Source: Streptomyces sp. CB02980
Lineage (GTDB): Bacteria; Actinomycetota; Actinomycetes; Streptomycetales; Streptomycetaceae
Reading direction: 5' to 3'
NCBI RefSeq assembly: GCF_014451325.2
Contig: NZ_JACSCH020000027.1
Span: forward strand, 1 to 64,000
Length of the DNA stretch: 64,000 bases
The position numbers were made by a program, and so were the translations under genes. Shown here piece by piece: positions 34,159 to 42,925 of the stretch. The stretch's first letter is position 1. Each line of letters begins with the position of its first letter. Under the pieces are notes generated by a model. That model did not search any database, was not told the DNA's origin, and was given only the letters and a program-made list of their open reading frames with translations.

Positions 34159-35687
34159 TACGTCCGCTTCTCCAGGCCGTACTTCGCGGCCGTCGGGTTC
34201 CACAGCGAGGCCGCCTGCTTCTTGGCGGCGGTCGCCTCGCCGCTCTTGTTGCTCGCCGCGGCCAGCTGCGGGGTCGAGCGCGACTTGCCGCCCTTGCAGG
34301 CCTTCTTGGCCTTCATCTGGTCGCCCCAGGCCGCGTAGTGGTCGTCCGCGGCCGCCGAGGCCTGCCAGGCCTTGGTGAGCGCGGCCGTCAGGGCCGGGTT
34401 GTCCGGGATCTTGTCCACCGACAGCGACTGGAGCTTGGTGACCAGGCTCCGGCGCTGCTCGGCGGCGCCCCGCAGGTCGCTCGCGGCCTTGTCCAGGTTC
34501 TTGCACTGCTTGATGGACTCGACCGAGCTGATCACCGTGTCTCGGCTGTTGCTGCTGGTCGCGAGGAGCTTGCTCAGCTCCTGCGCCTGCGGCTCCGCCG
34601 GGTCGGCCGGCTTCTCGGTGGGCGCGGCCGTCGGCTCGCCGGACGGGGCGGCGGAGCTCTCCGCCACGTTCTGGGGGCCCTTCTTGGGGTCCTTGTCCTC
34701 GTCGCCACCGCTGAGCAGCGCGCCCGCACCGAGGCCGACGACCGCGCAGCCGACGACGACGGCGGCGATCAGCGCGACCGGGGACTTGCGGCGCGGGGGC
34801 TCGGGGTCGGCACCGTCGTCGTAGTAGGCACCCTCGTACCCGTACTGCTGCGGGGGCGCCGGCGGCTGCTGGTGCTGCTGGTACTGCGGCGGCTGCTGGT
34901 GCTGCGGCGGCTGATGCTGCTGGTACGGGGCCGGGGCCGGCTGCTGGTACGCCTGCGCGTGCGGCTGCTGCGGGGCCTGCGGCGCCCGCGGGGCCTCCGT
35001 ACGGAAGAGGTTGTCGAACTCGGCGGGCGGCTGCCGCTCACCGGGCTCCTGTGCCGGTACGGGGGCGATGTACTGGGTCGCGTCGGAGGCGCCCGCGGGC
35101 CCGGGGCCCTGCGCCTGGAGCGGCCCGGTGCCCAGGAACTGGGTCTGGGCACCCCCGCCCGGCTGCGGTGGCACGGGGGCGATGTGCTGGGTGGCCTGCA
35201 TGTCCCCGGCCGGCGGCGGATAGCCGTACCCGGGGTGCTGACCGGCCTGCGGCATCCCGCCGGGCGCCTGCTGCGGGTACCCGTAGCCCGGCTGCGGGCC
35301 CGGCTGCTGCCCCGGTGCCTGCGGCATTCCGCCCGGCACGGGGGGCATCCCGCCCTGGACCGGAGACACCGGAGGCATCCCGCCCGGGACCGGCGCTATG
35401 TGCTGGGTCGCCTGCATGTCGGCGCCGCCCGGGGCACCCGGCCCCGGGTAGCCGTAGCCGGGCTGCGGCGGCGGGACCGGCGGCAGGTACTGGGTGGACT
35501 GCATGTCGGCGGCGCCGCCCGGCGCCGCCTCCGGAGGCAGGGGCTGCGCGGGCGGCAGGGGCTGCCCGCCCGGCGGCGCGCCGGCGGGACCCCAGGCGCC
35601 ACCGTACGGCTGTGCTCCCCCTTGGGCGTTCTGCGCGGGGGGCACCGCCGGGTACTGCGGCTCCGGACCCTGTCCGTTCTGCGTCAC
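34146..35687 (-). CDS. Pro/Gln-rich membrane protein with repeated ATQ motifs
   Basis: A 513-residue protein. The N-terminal 300 residues are cytoplasmic, rich in Pro, Gln and Gly, and carry a recurring motif of the form (D/S)-x-(S/A)TQ-x-(I/L)-x-PVP at least four times (STQYLPPVP, ATQHIAPVP twice, ATQYIAPVP). One membrane helix follows (ALIAAVVVGCAVVGLGAGALL), then an outer domain of about 190 residues rich in Ala, Lys and Ser, probably helical. The function is unknown; repeated Thr-Gln sites suggest a target of a Ser/Thr kinase and of FHA proteins. GTG with AGGAG upstream. Downstream of the XRE/TPR regulator on the same strand. Confidence 0.8.
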   Translation of the reverse strand: MTQNGQGPEPQYPAVPPAQNAQGGAQPYGGAWGPAGAPPGGQPLPPAQPLPPEAAPGGAADMQSTQYLPPVPPPQPGYGYPGPGAPGGADMQATQHIAPVPGGMPPVSPVQGGMPPVPGGMPQAPGQQPGPQPGYGYPQQAPGGMPQAGQHPGYGYPPPAGDMQATQHIAPVPPQPGGGAQTQFLGTGPLQAQGPGPAGASDATQYIAPVPAQEPGERQPPAEFDNLFRTEAPRAPQAPQQPHAQAYQQPAPAPYQQHQPPQHQQPPQYQQHQQPPAPPQQYGYEGAYYDDGADPEPPRRKSPVALIAAVVVGCAVVGLGAGALLSGGDEDKDPKKGPQNVAESSAAPSGEPTAAPTEKPADPAEPQAQELSKLLATSSNSRDTVISSVESIKQCKNLDKAASDLRGAAEQRRSLVTKLQSLSVDKIPDNPALTAALTKAWQASAAADDHYAAWGDQMKAKKACKGGKSRSTPQLAAASNKSGEATAAKKQAASLWNPTAAKYGLEKRTYTQL

Positions 35688-35810
35688 CGGGACTCCTACT
35701 GATGGACCTACGGAATCGTCGGCTCACGCTACCGGGTGCGCCCGGGGCTCCGCACACACGTGTGAGCCCGGTTACACAACCTTCTTGAACGGCACCGCGC
35801 CGGACAGGCC

Positions 35811-37193
35811 CTAGGCGGCATAGAGCTCCATGCGCGCCCCGAACTCCCGTACCACCGCCTCGCCCGCGTACGGCTCCAGCCGCTCCCGCAGGTCCTCCAG
35901 GTACTCCGCGCCCCTCGACGACCGCAGCGTGCCGAGCAGTTCGAGCGCGCGCGTGCCCGTGCGGCAGGCCTGCTCGACCTCGCGCTGCTGGACCTGTGCC
36001 GAGGCGAGCAGGGCGAGCCCGATCGCCCGGCGCCGCGCGCGCGTCTCCGGGTGTCCGGCGATCGACTCCCGCGCCGCCCGCGCCGCGGCCTCCGCCTGCC
36101 CCAGATCCCGGTAGCAGTGCGCCAGTTCGTCCGCCAGGTACGCCTGGTCGAAGTGCGCGATCCACGCCGGGTCGTCGCCCGACTCCGGATCGGCCTGCTC
36201 CAGGGCCCGTACGGCACGGCCCGCCGCCGTCTCGAAGGCGCTGAGGTCCCCGAGCAGGGCGTGCCCGCGCGCCTCGGCCGCGTGGAACATCGCCTCCGCG
36301 CGCGGCGGCACCTTCCCGCGCGCCCCCTCCTGCGCGGCCCGCGCCAACTGGGCGATCTCCCGGGGGTTTCCGAGCTGCGCGGCGAGGTGGCTCATGGAGG
36401 CGGCGAGGACATAGCCGCCGTAGCCCCGGTCGCCGGCGGCCTGCGCGAGCCGCAGCGCCTGGATGTAGTACCGCTGGGCGAGGCCCGGTTCGCCCGTGTC
36501 CACCGCCATGTACCCGGCGAGTTCGGTCAGTCGGGCGACCGCCGCGAACAGCTGCCGGCCGACCGCCTCCCGGTACGAGCCGGACAGCATCCCCGACACC
36601 ACGCTGTTCAGGTAGTGGACGACCACCGGGCGCACGTGCCCGCTGCCGAACCGCCGGTCGAGGTCGACGAGCGCCGCCGTCATCTCCCGTACGGCCGCCA
36701 CGTCCGCGACCCCGACGCGCGCCCCCGCCATCCGGGCCACGTGTGGGTCCGGGCCCGTGATCAGCCAGTCCCGGCTGGGCTCGACGAGCGCGGAGGCCGC
36801 GACCGTGGAGCCGGAGAGGAAGTCGCGGCGGCCCACGTCACTGCGCCACAGCTCGCAGACCTGCTCGATCGCGCCGGGCACGGTCGGCGCGAACTGGAGC
36901 CCGACGCCGGCGGCGAGGTTCCGGCCGTTGGCCATGCCGACCTCGTCGATCGTGACCGTACGGCCCAGCTTGCGGCCGAGCGCCTCGGCGATGATCCCCG
37001 GCGCGCGCCCCCGCGGCTGCTGCCCACGCAGCCAGCGCGCCACCGACGTCTTGTCGTACCGCAGGTCGAGGCCGCGCTCCGCGCCGACCATGTTGACCCT
37101 GCGGGCGAGGCCGGCGTTGGAGCAGCCCGCCTCCTGGATGAGCGCCTGGAGCCGTTCGTTGAGCTGGCGCGGAACGAGTGGCCTGGCTGCCAT
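35811..37193 (-). CDS. XRE/TPR-type transcriptional regulator
   Basis: A 460-residue regulator. The first 90 residues contain a helix-turn-helix-like segment (CSNAGLARRVNMVG...RYDKTSVARWLRGQQPRGRAPGIIAEALGRKLGRTVTIDEVGM). The rest is all-helical with tetratricopeptide-like repeats (RYYIQALRLAQAAGDRGYGGYVLAA, AHCYRDLGQAEAAARAARESI). This architecture is common in Streptomyces proteins that affect development and antibiotic production; the exact role is unknown. ATG at 37193 with AGGGGG upstream. Confidence 0.87.
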   Translation of the reverse strand: MAARPLVPRQLNERLQALIQEAGCSNAGLARRVNMVGAERGLDLRYDKTSVARWLRGQQPRGRAPGIIAEALGRKLGRTVTIDEVGMANGRNLAAGVGLQFAPTVPGAIEQVCELWRSDVGRRDFLSGSTVAASALVEPSRDWLITGPDPHVARMAGARVGVADVAAVREMTAALVDLDRRFGSGHVRPVVVHYLNSVVSGMLSGSYREAVGRQLFAAVARLTELAGYMAVDTGEPGLAQRYYIQALRLAQAAGDRGYGGYVLAASMSHLAAQLGNPREIAQLARAAQEGARGKVPPRAEAMFHAAEARGHALLGDLSAFETAAGRAVRALEQADPESGDDPAWIAHFDQAYLADELAHCYRDLGQAEAAARAARESIAGHPETRARRRAIGLALLASAQVQQREVEQACRTGTRALELLGTLRSSRGAEYLEDLRERLEPYAGEAVVREFGARMELYAA

Positions 37194-37451
37194 GAGTACC
37201 CCCTGAGGCCGTGCGGTGATCACCGGAGAAGGGATCACTGCCCGGTGGATATCCGGTCAATGCCGATGTGAACACGCGAAACCGGACACGTCGGTTGCGA
37301 CTTCGCCGCCGGCGCCCCCACCTGTCCGTACCCACCCCAGCTCCCCGGCCCCCCGCGCGCCCCCGCCCGTGCACCGATGCGCCCCGCGTGCAGGATCGAT
37401 GCCTCACACCGCTCGACGCCCTGGCCGTAACCCCAGGTGGCGGGGGAAGTT

Positions 37452-38138
37452 GTGTTCCACGTGGAAGAGACCATCGGAGTCACGGAAGCCGCACAGATCC
37501 CCAAGCAGCGCGGTGAGCAGCTGCTGGACAGTGCCGTGCGGTACGCGGAAGAGCGGCACTGGGACGTGTTTCCCGGGACCTGGTTGGAGGCCGTCGAGGG
37601 CCGGGAGCGCTGCTCCTGCGGGGCAGACGCGTGCGCCGTGCCCGGCGCCCACGCGGTCAGGCCCGACTGGTCGACCCAGGCGACCGGCAGCGGGGTCGGG
37701 GCCCGGCGGATGTGGTCGAAGCAACCGAAATCGTCGATCCTGCTGCCGACGGGCCGTACGTTCGACGCCATCGAGGTGCCCGAGTCGGCCGGGTTCCTGG
37801 CGCTCGCCCGGATGGAGCGGATGGAGCTGACGCTCGGCCCGGTCACCTGCACCCCGGACCGCCGGATGTTCTTCTTCGTCCTGCCGGGCGCCGCGACCAA
37901 GGTGCCCGACCTCGTCCGCAAGCTCGGCTGGGTCCCGGCCTCCATCGACCTCACCACCCGCGGCGAGGGCCACTACGTGGCGGCCCCGCCCACCCGCATC
38001 GGCGGCAGCGGCGCGGTCCAGTGGGCCCGGCGCCCCACCCCGGCGAACCGCTGGCTCCCCGACGCCGAGGAACTGATCAGCGCCCTCGCGTACGCGTGCG
38101 GCCGGGAAGCGGCGGAGGCGAGGAGCCGCACGTCGTGA
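37452..38138 (+). CDS. Bifunctional DNA primase/polymerase N-terminal domain protein
   Basis: A 228-residue protein matching the prim-pol (bifunctional primase/polymerase N-terminal) family: AVRYAEERHWDVFPGTW near the start, then CSCGADACAVPGAHAV and WSKQPKSSILLPTG. No helicase or C-terminal domain is attached, as usual in Streptomyces, where the function is not settled. The GTG at 37452 follows GGGGGAA; a GTG at 37437 is less likely. Divergent from the XRE/TPR gene. Confidence 0.85.
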   Translation: MFHVEETIGVTEAAQIPKQRGEQLLDSAVRYAEERHWDVFPGTWLEAVEGRERCSCGADACAVPGAHAVRPDWSTQATGSGVGARRMWSKQPKSSILLPTGRTFDAIEVPESAGFLALARMERMELTLGPVTCTPDRRMFFFVLPGAATKVPDLVRKLGWVPASIDLTTRGEGHYVAAPPTRIGGSGAVQWARRPTPANRWLPDAEELISALAYACGREAAEARSRTS

Positions 38139-38152
38139 CCCTGGGTCCCCGC

Positions 38153-38177
38153 GGGCCCCACCCTTAAGGTGGGGCCC
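38153..38177. terminator. Hairpin between the primase-like and ABC genes
   Basis: GGGCCCCACC-CTTAA-GGTGGGGCCC, a perfect 10-bp stem 14 bp after the primase-like stop; no T tract, and 37 bp before the ABC start, so attenuation is an alternative. Confidence 0.6.
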
Positions 38178-38214
38178 GTAAGACACACGGGGACCGACGA
38201 GGGGCAGACAGACC

Positions 38215-39159
38215 ATGCCTGACCAGGCATTTGACGGAGCGTTCGACACGGCGGGCGCCGCACCGGGGGACGGTGCTGCACCCGCCGTGCGCATCGAGGG
38301 CCTGTGGAAGCGATTCGGCCAGCAGATCGCGGTGAACGGCATCGACCTGGTGCTGCCCGCGGGCAAGTTCATCGGGCTCGTGGGGCCCAACGGCGCCGGC
38401 AAGACCACCACCCTCTCGATGATCACCGGCCTGCTCCGTCCCGACCAGGGGCGCATCCAGGTCGCCGGGCACGACGTATGGGCCGACCCCGAGTCGGTCG
38501 CGCAGGTCAAGGCCCGGATCGGCATCCTGCCCGAGGGCCTGCGGCTCTTCGAGCGGCTCTCCGGCCGCGAACTCCTCGCGTACAGCGGCCGGCTGCGGGG
38601 GCTGCCCGGCGCCGAGGTCGACAAGCGGGCCGCGCAGCTCCTCGACGTCCTCGACCTCACCGGCTCGCAGAACAAGCTGGTCGTCGACTACTCGACCGGT
38701 ATGCGGAAGAAGATCGGGCTCGCGGCGGCGCTCCTCCACAACCCCGAGGTGCTCTTCCTCGACGAGCCCTTCGAGGGCGTCGACCCGGTCTCCGCGCAGA
38801 CCATCCGCGGCGTCCTGGAGCGGTACACCTCCTCGGGCGCCACCGTCGTCTTCTCCAGCCACGTCATGGAGCTCGTCGAATCGCTCTGCGACTGGGTCGC
38901 CGTGATGGCGGCGGGCCGGATCCGCGCCCAGGGCACCCTCGCGGAGGTACGGGGCGACGCGCCCTCGCTGCAGGCGGCGTTCCTGGAGCTCGTCGGCGCG
39001 AACGGGCGCGAGGCGGCGGGCGACTCGCTGGACTGGCTGGGCGGCGGGACGGGGGCTGCCGGTGGGACTGGCGGCGCTGGTGGGACTGGTAAGGCCGCTG
39101 CTCCGGATGAGGCCGGTGCTTCGGGCGGCGCCGGTGCTTCGGGCGGGGCGCAGCGATGA
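38215..39159 (+). CDS. ABC transporter ATP-binding protein
   Basis: A 314-residue ATPase: Walker A GPNGAGKTTT, signature YSTGMRKKIGLAAALL, Walker B VLFLDEP. The ATPase domain ends near residue 265; a Gly/Ala-rich tail of about 45 residues (GGTGAAGGTGGAGGTG...) follows. It energises the permease encoded by the next gene, to which it is coupled by an ATGA overlap. The exporter substrate is unknown; the combination with a large permease resembles antibiotic or lipid exporters. Confidence 0.92.
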   Translation: MPDQAFDGAFDTAGAAPGDGAAPAVRIEGLWKRFGQQIAVNGIDLVLPAGKFIGLVGPNGAGKTTTLSMITGLLRPDQGRIQVAGHDVWADPESVAQVKARIGILPEGLRLFERLSGRELLAYSGRLRGLPGAEVDKRAAQLLDVLDLTGSQNKLVVDYSTGMRKKIGLAAALLHNPEVLFLDEPFEGVDPVSAQTIRGVLERYTSSGATVVFSSHVMELVESLCDWVAVMAAGRIRAQGTLAEVRGDAPSLQAAFLELVGANGREAAGDSLDWLGGGTGAAGGTGGAGGTGKAAAPDEAGASGGAGASGGAQR

Positions 39160-40808
39160 GTGCCTTCCCGACCACGACCACCACCGGCACCGCGACCCCG
39201 GCCGGCCCCGTCCCCTCCCTCACCTCCGTCTTCGTACGGCTCAAGCTGAGCCTGCTGCGCAACGGGCTGCGGCAGTCGGGCGGACGGACCGCCGCGTACA
39301 TCCTGTCCATCGTCTTCGGAGCGGTCTTCGCCGCGGCCCTCGTGCTGGCCTTCGTCCTCATGCGGGGCAACGCCGACGCCGGCAGCGTCGCGATCCTCCT
39401 CACGGGAGCGCTCGCGCTCTCCTGGACGGTGATGCCGCTGTTCATCCCGAGCGGTGACGAGACCCTCGACCCGTCGCGGCTCGTCATGCTGCCGCTGCAG
39501 CCGCGGCCGCTGGTCCGCGCGCTGCTCGTGGCCTCCCTCGTGGGTGTCGGACCCGTCCTCACCTTCGTCCTGGCCCTGGGCGCCGCGCTGTCCGTCGCGC
39601 ACGGCGCGGCCGGCGCCGTCGCCGCCGTCCTCGCCGTACCGCTGACGGCCGTGACGTGCGTGGCACTGTCCCGGGCCGTGGCCGCCGCCAACGTCCGGCT
39701 CCTCACCTCCCGCAAGGGCCGGGACCTGGCGCTGCTCAGCGGCCTGCTCATCGCCGTCGGCATGCAGGTCGTGAACTTCGGCGCCCAGCGCCTGGGCCAG
39801 GCCGGCGGTCTGGAGTCGCTCGAACCGGCGGCGGCCGTCGTCAGCTGGCTGCCGCCGGCCGCCGCGATCGCCGCGGTCGACTCCGCCGGCCAGGGCGACT
39901 ACGCGGTGGCGGCGGTCCGGCTGCTGCTCACGGCGGCCACGCTCGCGGCGCTCCTCTACTGGTGGCAGCGGAGCCTCGTACGGCTGATGGTCGAGCCCGA
40001 CGGCTCCACGATCGGCGCGGCCTCCGACGCGGGCGGCCGTGACAAGGCCGACGGAACGGGGCGGCTCGCCCGGATCCTGCCGGACGGGCGCACGGGCGCG
40101 GTCATGGAGCGCAGCCTGCGCTACCTGTGGCGCGACCCGAAGACGAAGGCCGGGGCCGTGACCTCGCTCGCCCTCGGCCTGATCGTCCCGCTCGTCAACG
40201 CACTCCAGGGCACGGGCTCGATCTACTGGGCGTGCTTCGCCTCCGGCATGCTCGGCATGCTGATGTACAACCAGTTCGGACAGGACACCTCGGCGTTCTG
40301 GATGGTCGCCCAGACCATCTCGACGACGGCCGACGCGTACGCCGAACTCCGCGCGCGGGCCCTGGCCCTGCTCATGGTCACCCTCCCGTACGCGGTCTTC
40401 GTCACGGTCCTCACGGTCGGCGTCCTCGGCGACTGGGCACGGCTCCCGGACGCCGTCGGCCTGGCGCTCGGCCTGCTCGGCGCGATGCTGGCGACGGGCT
40501 CGGTGGCCTCGGCCGCCTTCCCGTACTCGATCCCGCAGGACAGCGGCTACAAGAACGTGGCGCCGGGGCAGGGCGCCCTGGCGTGGATCTCGATCCTCGG
40601 GGGCATGCTCACGGCCCCGCTGCTGTGCGCGCCGCTGATCGGCGCGACGATCTACCTCCACGTCTCCGACCAGCAGTCCCTGCTCTGGCTGCTGCTCCCG
40701 GCCGGCGCGCTCTACGGCGCGCTGCTGATCTGGGCGGGCCTGAAGGTGGCGGCGCCGCGGACGGCGAGGCGGCTGCCGGAGATCCTGGCGGCGGTCAGCA
40801 AGGGGTAG
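39156..40808 (+). CDS. ABC transporter permease
   Basis: A 550-residue integral membrane protein with about twelve hydrophobic segments in two halves (first around residues 45-200, second around 320-540) and a central cytoplasmic part. It pairs with the ATPase encoded just upstream; together they probably export a hydrophobic compound. The length, twice that of ABC-2 half permeases, suggests a duplicated permease. Confidence 0.88.
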   Translation: MSAFPTTTTTGTATPAGPVPSLTSVFVRLKLSLLRNGLRQSGGRTAAYILSIVFGAVFAAALVLAFVLMRGNADAGSVAILLTGALALSWTVMPLFIPSGDETLDPSRLVMLPLQPRPLVRALLVASLVGVGPVLTFVLALGAALSVAHGAAGAVAAVLAVPLTAVTCVALSRAVAAANVRLLTSRKGRDLALLSGLLIAVGMQVVNFGAQRLGQAGGLESLEPAAAVVSWLPPAAAIAAVDSAGQGDYAVAAVRLLLTAATLAALLYWWQRSLVRLMVEPDGSTIGAASDAGGRDKADGTGRLARILPDGRTGAVMERSLRYLWRDPKTKAGAVTSLALGLIVPLVNALQGTGSIYWACFASGMLGMLMYNQFGQDTSAFWMVAQTISTTADAYAELRARALALLMVTLPYAVFVTVLTVGVLGDWARLPDAVGLALGLLGAMLATGSVASAAFPYSIPQDSGYKNVAPGQGALAWISILGGMLTAPLLCAPLIGATIYLHVSDQQSLLWLLLPAGALYGALLIWAGLKVAAPRTARRLPEILAAVSKG

Positions 40809-40982
40809 TCGCCGCCGGTCGCCGGTGACCGGCCCTTCAGGACACGCTCGCCCTGCTCTGCGCCGCGGCCTCGGCCGTACTCCACCGGGGGAGGCGCGTG
40901 GCAGACGAGCGCGGGACGGCCGGCCGGGCGTCGAACCCGGTCGGCCGCTGATGGCCTCGGGGCCGAGGCGGCCCCGCACCTG

Positions 40983-41237
40983 CTACGCGTACCGGCCGGG
41001 CCGGTAGTCGCCGGCGGGCTGCCGGGTGATGGCGTTGCCGCGGTTGAAGGCGTTGATGATCGCGATCTGGGACACCAGGGCGGCGAGCTGCTCGTCGTCG
41101 AAGTGCTTGACGGCCTCGGCCCAGGCCTCGTCCGTGACCCCGGACCCGTCGGCGAGGCGGGTGCCCTGCTCCGTCGGCTCCAGGGCGGCGCGCTCGGCGT
41201 CGGTGAAGACGGTGGCCTCGCGCCAGGCGGCGACCAT
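40983..41237 (-). pseudogene. Truncated carboxymuconolactone-decarboxylase (AhpD-like) gene, C-terminal part
   Basis: 84 residues match only the C-terminal part of AhpD-like proteins (LHMVAAWREATVFTDAERAALEPTE..., IAIINAFNRGNAI...PAGDYRPGRYA). The N-terminal part with the catalytic CxxC region is missing, and the frame is closed by TGA just upstream of the family match, so the gene is a remnant. The 9-bp tandem repeat at 41292-41327 marks the probable junction with the TetR gene. Confidence 0.75.
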
Positions 41238-41291
41238 GTGGAGCCGTACCGAGGCCCCGGGCGCGCGGCGCTCGTCGGGGGGGCCTTGGCG

Positions 41292-41327
41292 TTCACGTCA
41301 TTCGCGTCATTCGCGTCATTCGCGTCA
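41292..41327. repeat. Tandem repeat, 4 x 9 bp
   Basis: TTCGCGTCA is repeated (first copy TTCACGTCA) directly after the TetR stop codon, which it supplies, and just before the truncated AhpD-like gene. Confidence 0.85.
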
Positions 41328-41921
41328 GCGGTACGAGGCGACCAGTCGGGCCAGATGTCGGCCCGCCACCTCCAGGGGGGTCGCGCTGCGGGCGACCTGG
41401 GCCGAGAGTTCCGCGCCCTCCAGGGTGGCGATCACCGTGTGCGCCAGCTCCTCCGCGTCCGTCTCCGTGAAGCCCGACGCGGCCAGCTTCCGGGCGACAA
41501 CCGCCCGCCAGCGGGCGAACGCCTCGGCCGCCGCCTCCTGGACGCCGGGCGCGCTGTTCGCCGTACCGACGACCGTGGACGTGACCGGGCAGCCGTCGAG
41601 CCAGTCCGATGCGCGCAGTCCTTCGGCGAGGGAGACGGTGAGCGCGACGAGCGCCTTCTCGGGCTCCGGTTCCGCGTCCAGCGCCTCGGCCAGGAGCTCG
41701 GCGAACTCCTCGCCGCCGAGCCTCACCGCCGCCGTGCCGAGCTCCTGCTTGCCGCCGGGGAAGAAGTGGTACACGGAGCCGAGGGTGGCCCCGGCCTCGA
41801 CGGAGATCTGCTTGATGCCGGTGCCCTCGTAGCCCTGGCGCTGCATCAGGCGTGAGGTCGTGCGGACGATCCGCTCGCGGGTTCCGGCGGTCTCGGGATC
41901 GTGCGGGGCCTTGGTCTTCAC
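41325..41921 (-). CDS. TetR-family regulator (LmrA/YxaF type)
   Basis: A 198-residue repressor: N-terminal helix-turn-helix (IKQISVEAGATLGSVYHFF) and C-terminal domain with GCPVTSTVVG and a terminal Ser/Arg-rich helix typical of the YxaF branch. It is divergent from the imine reductase gene, with a perfect 18-bp palindrome at 41939-41956, which is probably its own operator. GTG start. Confidence 0.9.
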   Translation of the reverse strand: MKTKAPHDPETAGTRERIVRTTSRLMQRQGYEGTGIKQISVEAGATLGSVYHFFPGGKQELGTAAVRLGGEEFAELLAEALDAEPEPEKALVALTVSLAEGLRASDWLDGCPVTSTVVGTANSAPGVQEAAAEAFARWRAVVARKLAASGFTETDAEELAHTVIATLEGAELSAQVARSATPLEVAGRHLARLVASYR

Positions 41922-41938
41922 GCCACCAGAGTACCGAA

Positions 41939-41956
41939 CTAGAGCGATCGCTCTAG
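41939..41956. promoter_or_regulatory. Operator of the TetR/imine-reductase pair
   Basis: CTAGAGCGATCGCTCTAG is a perfect 18-bp palindrome 17 bp upstream of the TetR start. A second, imperfect copy TAGAGCGTTCGTTCTA lies at 41981-41996, closer to the imine reductase start at 42017. Confidence 0.75.
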
Positions 41957-42016
41957 TCCCGTGCTACGTTCCTCGCTAGATAGAGCGTTCGTTCTAGCGA
42001 TTTCGGGGAGATCTCT

Positions 42017-42907
42017 GTGAGCACGTCCACCATGAACAACCCGCCCGCGTCCGTGACCGTCATCGGCCTCGGCCCCATGGGCCGCGCCATGGCCGGCGCC
42101 TACCTCGACGCCGGCTACCGCGTCACCGTCTGGAACCGCACCGCGAGCCGCGCCGACGACCTGGTCGCCAGGGGCGCCGTCCGCGCCGCCACCGTCGAGG
42201 AGGCGCTGCGGGCCAACGAGGCGGTGGTGCTGAGCCTCACCGACTACGCCGCCATGTACGCGATCCTCGAGCCCGCCGCCTCCGCGCTGGAGGGCCGCGT
42301 CCTGGTCAACCTCAGCTCGGACACCCCGGAAGAGACCCGCAAGGGGGCCGTCTGGGCGGCGAAGCACGGGGCGCGGCACCTCACCGGCGGGGTCCAGACG
42401 CCGCCGTCCGGCATCGGCACCACGGAGTTCAGCACCTACTACAGCGGCCCCCGCGACCTCTTCGAGGAGTACGAGGGCCTGCTGAAGGTGCTGACGGACA
42501 CGGACCACCGGGGCGAGGACCCGGGGCTCGCCGCGCTCTACTACCAGCTCCAGATGGACCTCTTCTGGACCACCCTGACCGCCTGGCTGCACATGGCCGC
42601 GGTGGCGGACGCGAACGGCATCGGCCTCTCCGAGATCAAGCCGTACGCGACCCGGACGCTGACCGGGATGGGCCAGTTCCTCGACTTCTACACGCCGCGG
42701 ATCGAGGCGGGGGACCACAGCGGCGACGTCGACCGGATCTCGATGGCCGTGGCGAGCCTCGACCACGTCGTCCACACGACACGGGACTCGGGCGTGGATC
42801 CGGCGCTGCCCGCCACCGTCCTCGAGACGTTCCGGCGGGCGGCGGCCGCGGGCTACCAGGACGACAGCCTGACCCGGCTGTTCGAGGTGTTCGGCCGACG
42901 GCCCTGA
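42017..42907 (+). CDS. Imine reductase (NADPH-dependent, 6PGDH-like fold)
   Basis: A 296-residue enzyme. Rossmann motif GLGPMGRAMAGAY and the VWNRT phosphate loop mark the 6-phosphogluconate-dehydrogenase superfamily; SLTDYAAMYAIL, GGVQTPP and YSGPRDLFE match imine reductases. The catalytic region reads LYYQLQMDLFWTTL, so Asp stands where (R)-selective enzymes have Asp and (S)-selective ones usually Tyr. It should reduce a cyclic imine. GGGAGA precedes the GTG. Under control of the divergent TetR. Confidence 0.9.
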   Translation: MSTSTMNNPPASVTVIGLGPMGRAMAGAYLDAGYRVTVWNRTASRADDLVARGAVRAATVEEALRANEAVVLSLTDYAAMYAILEPAASALEGRVLVNLSSDTPEETRKGAVWAAKHGARHLTGGVQTPPSGIGTTEFSTYYSGPRDLFEEYEGLLKVLTDTDHRGEDPGLAALYYQLQMDLFWTTLTAWLHMAAVADANGIGLSEIKPYATRTLTGMGQFLDFYTPRIEAGDHSGDVDRISMAVASLDHVVHTTRDSGVDPALPATVLETFRRAAAAGYQDDSLTRLFEVFGRRP

Positions 42908-42925
42908 TGCCGAGAGCCGTATCCG

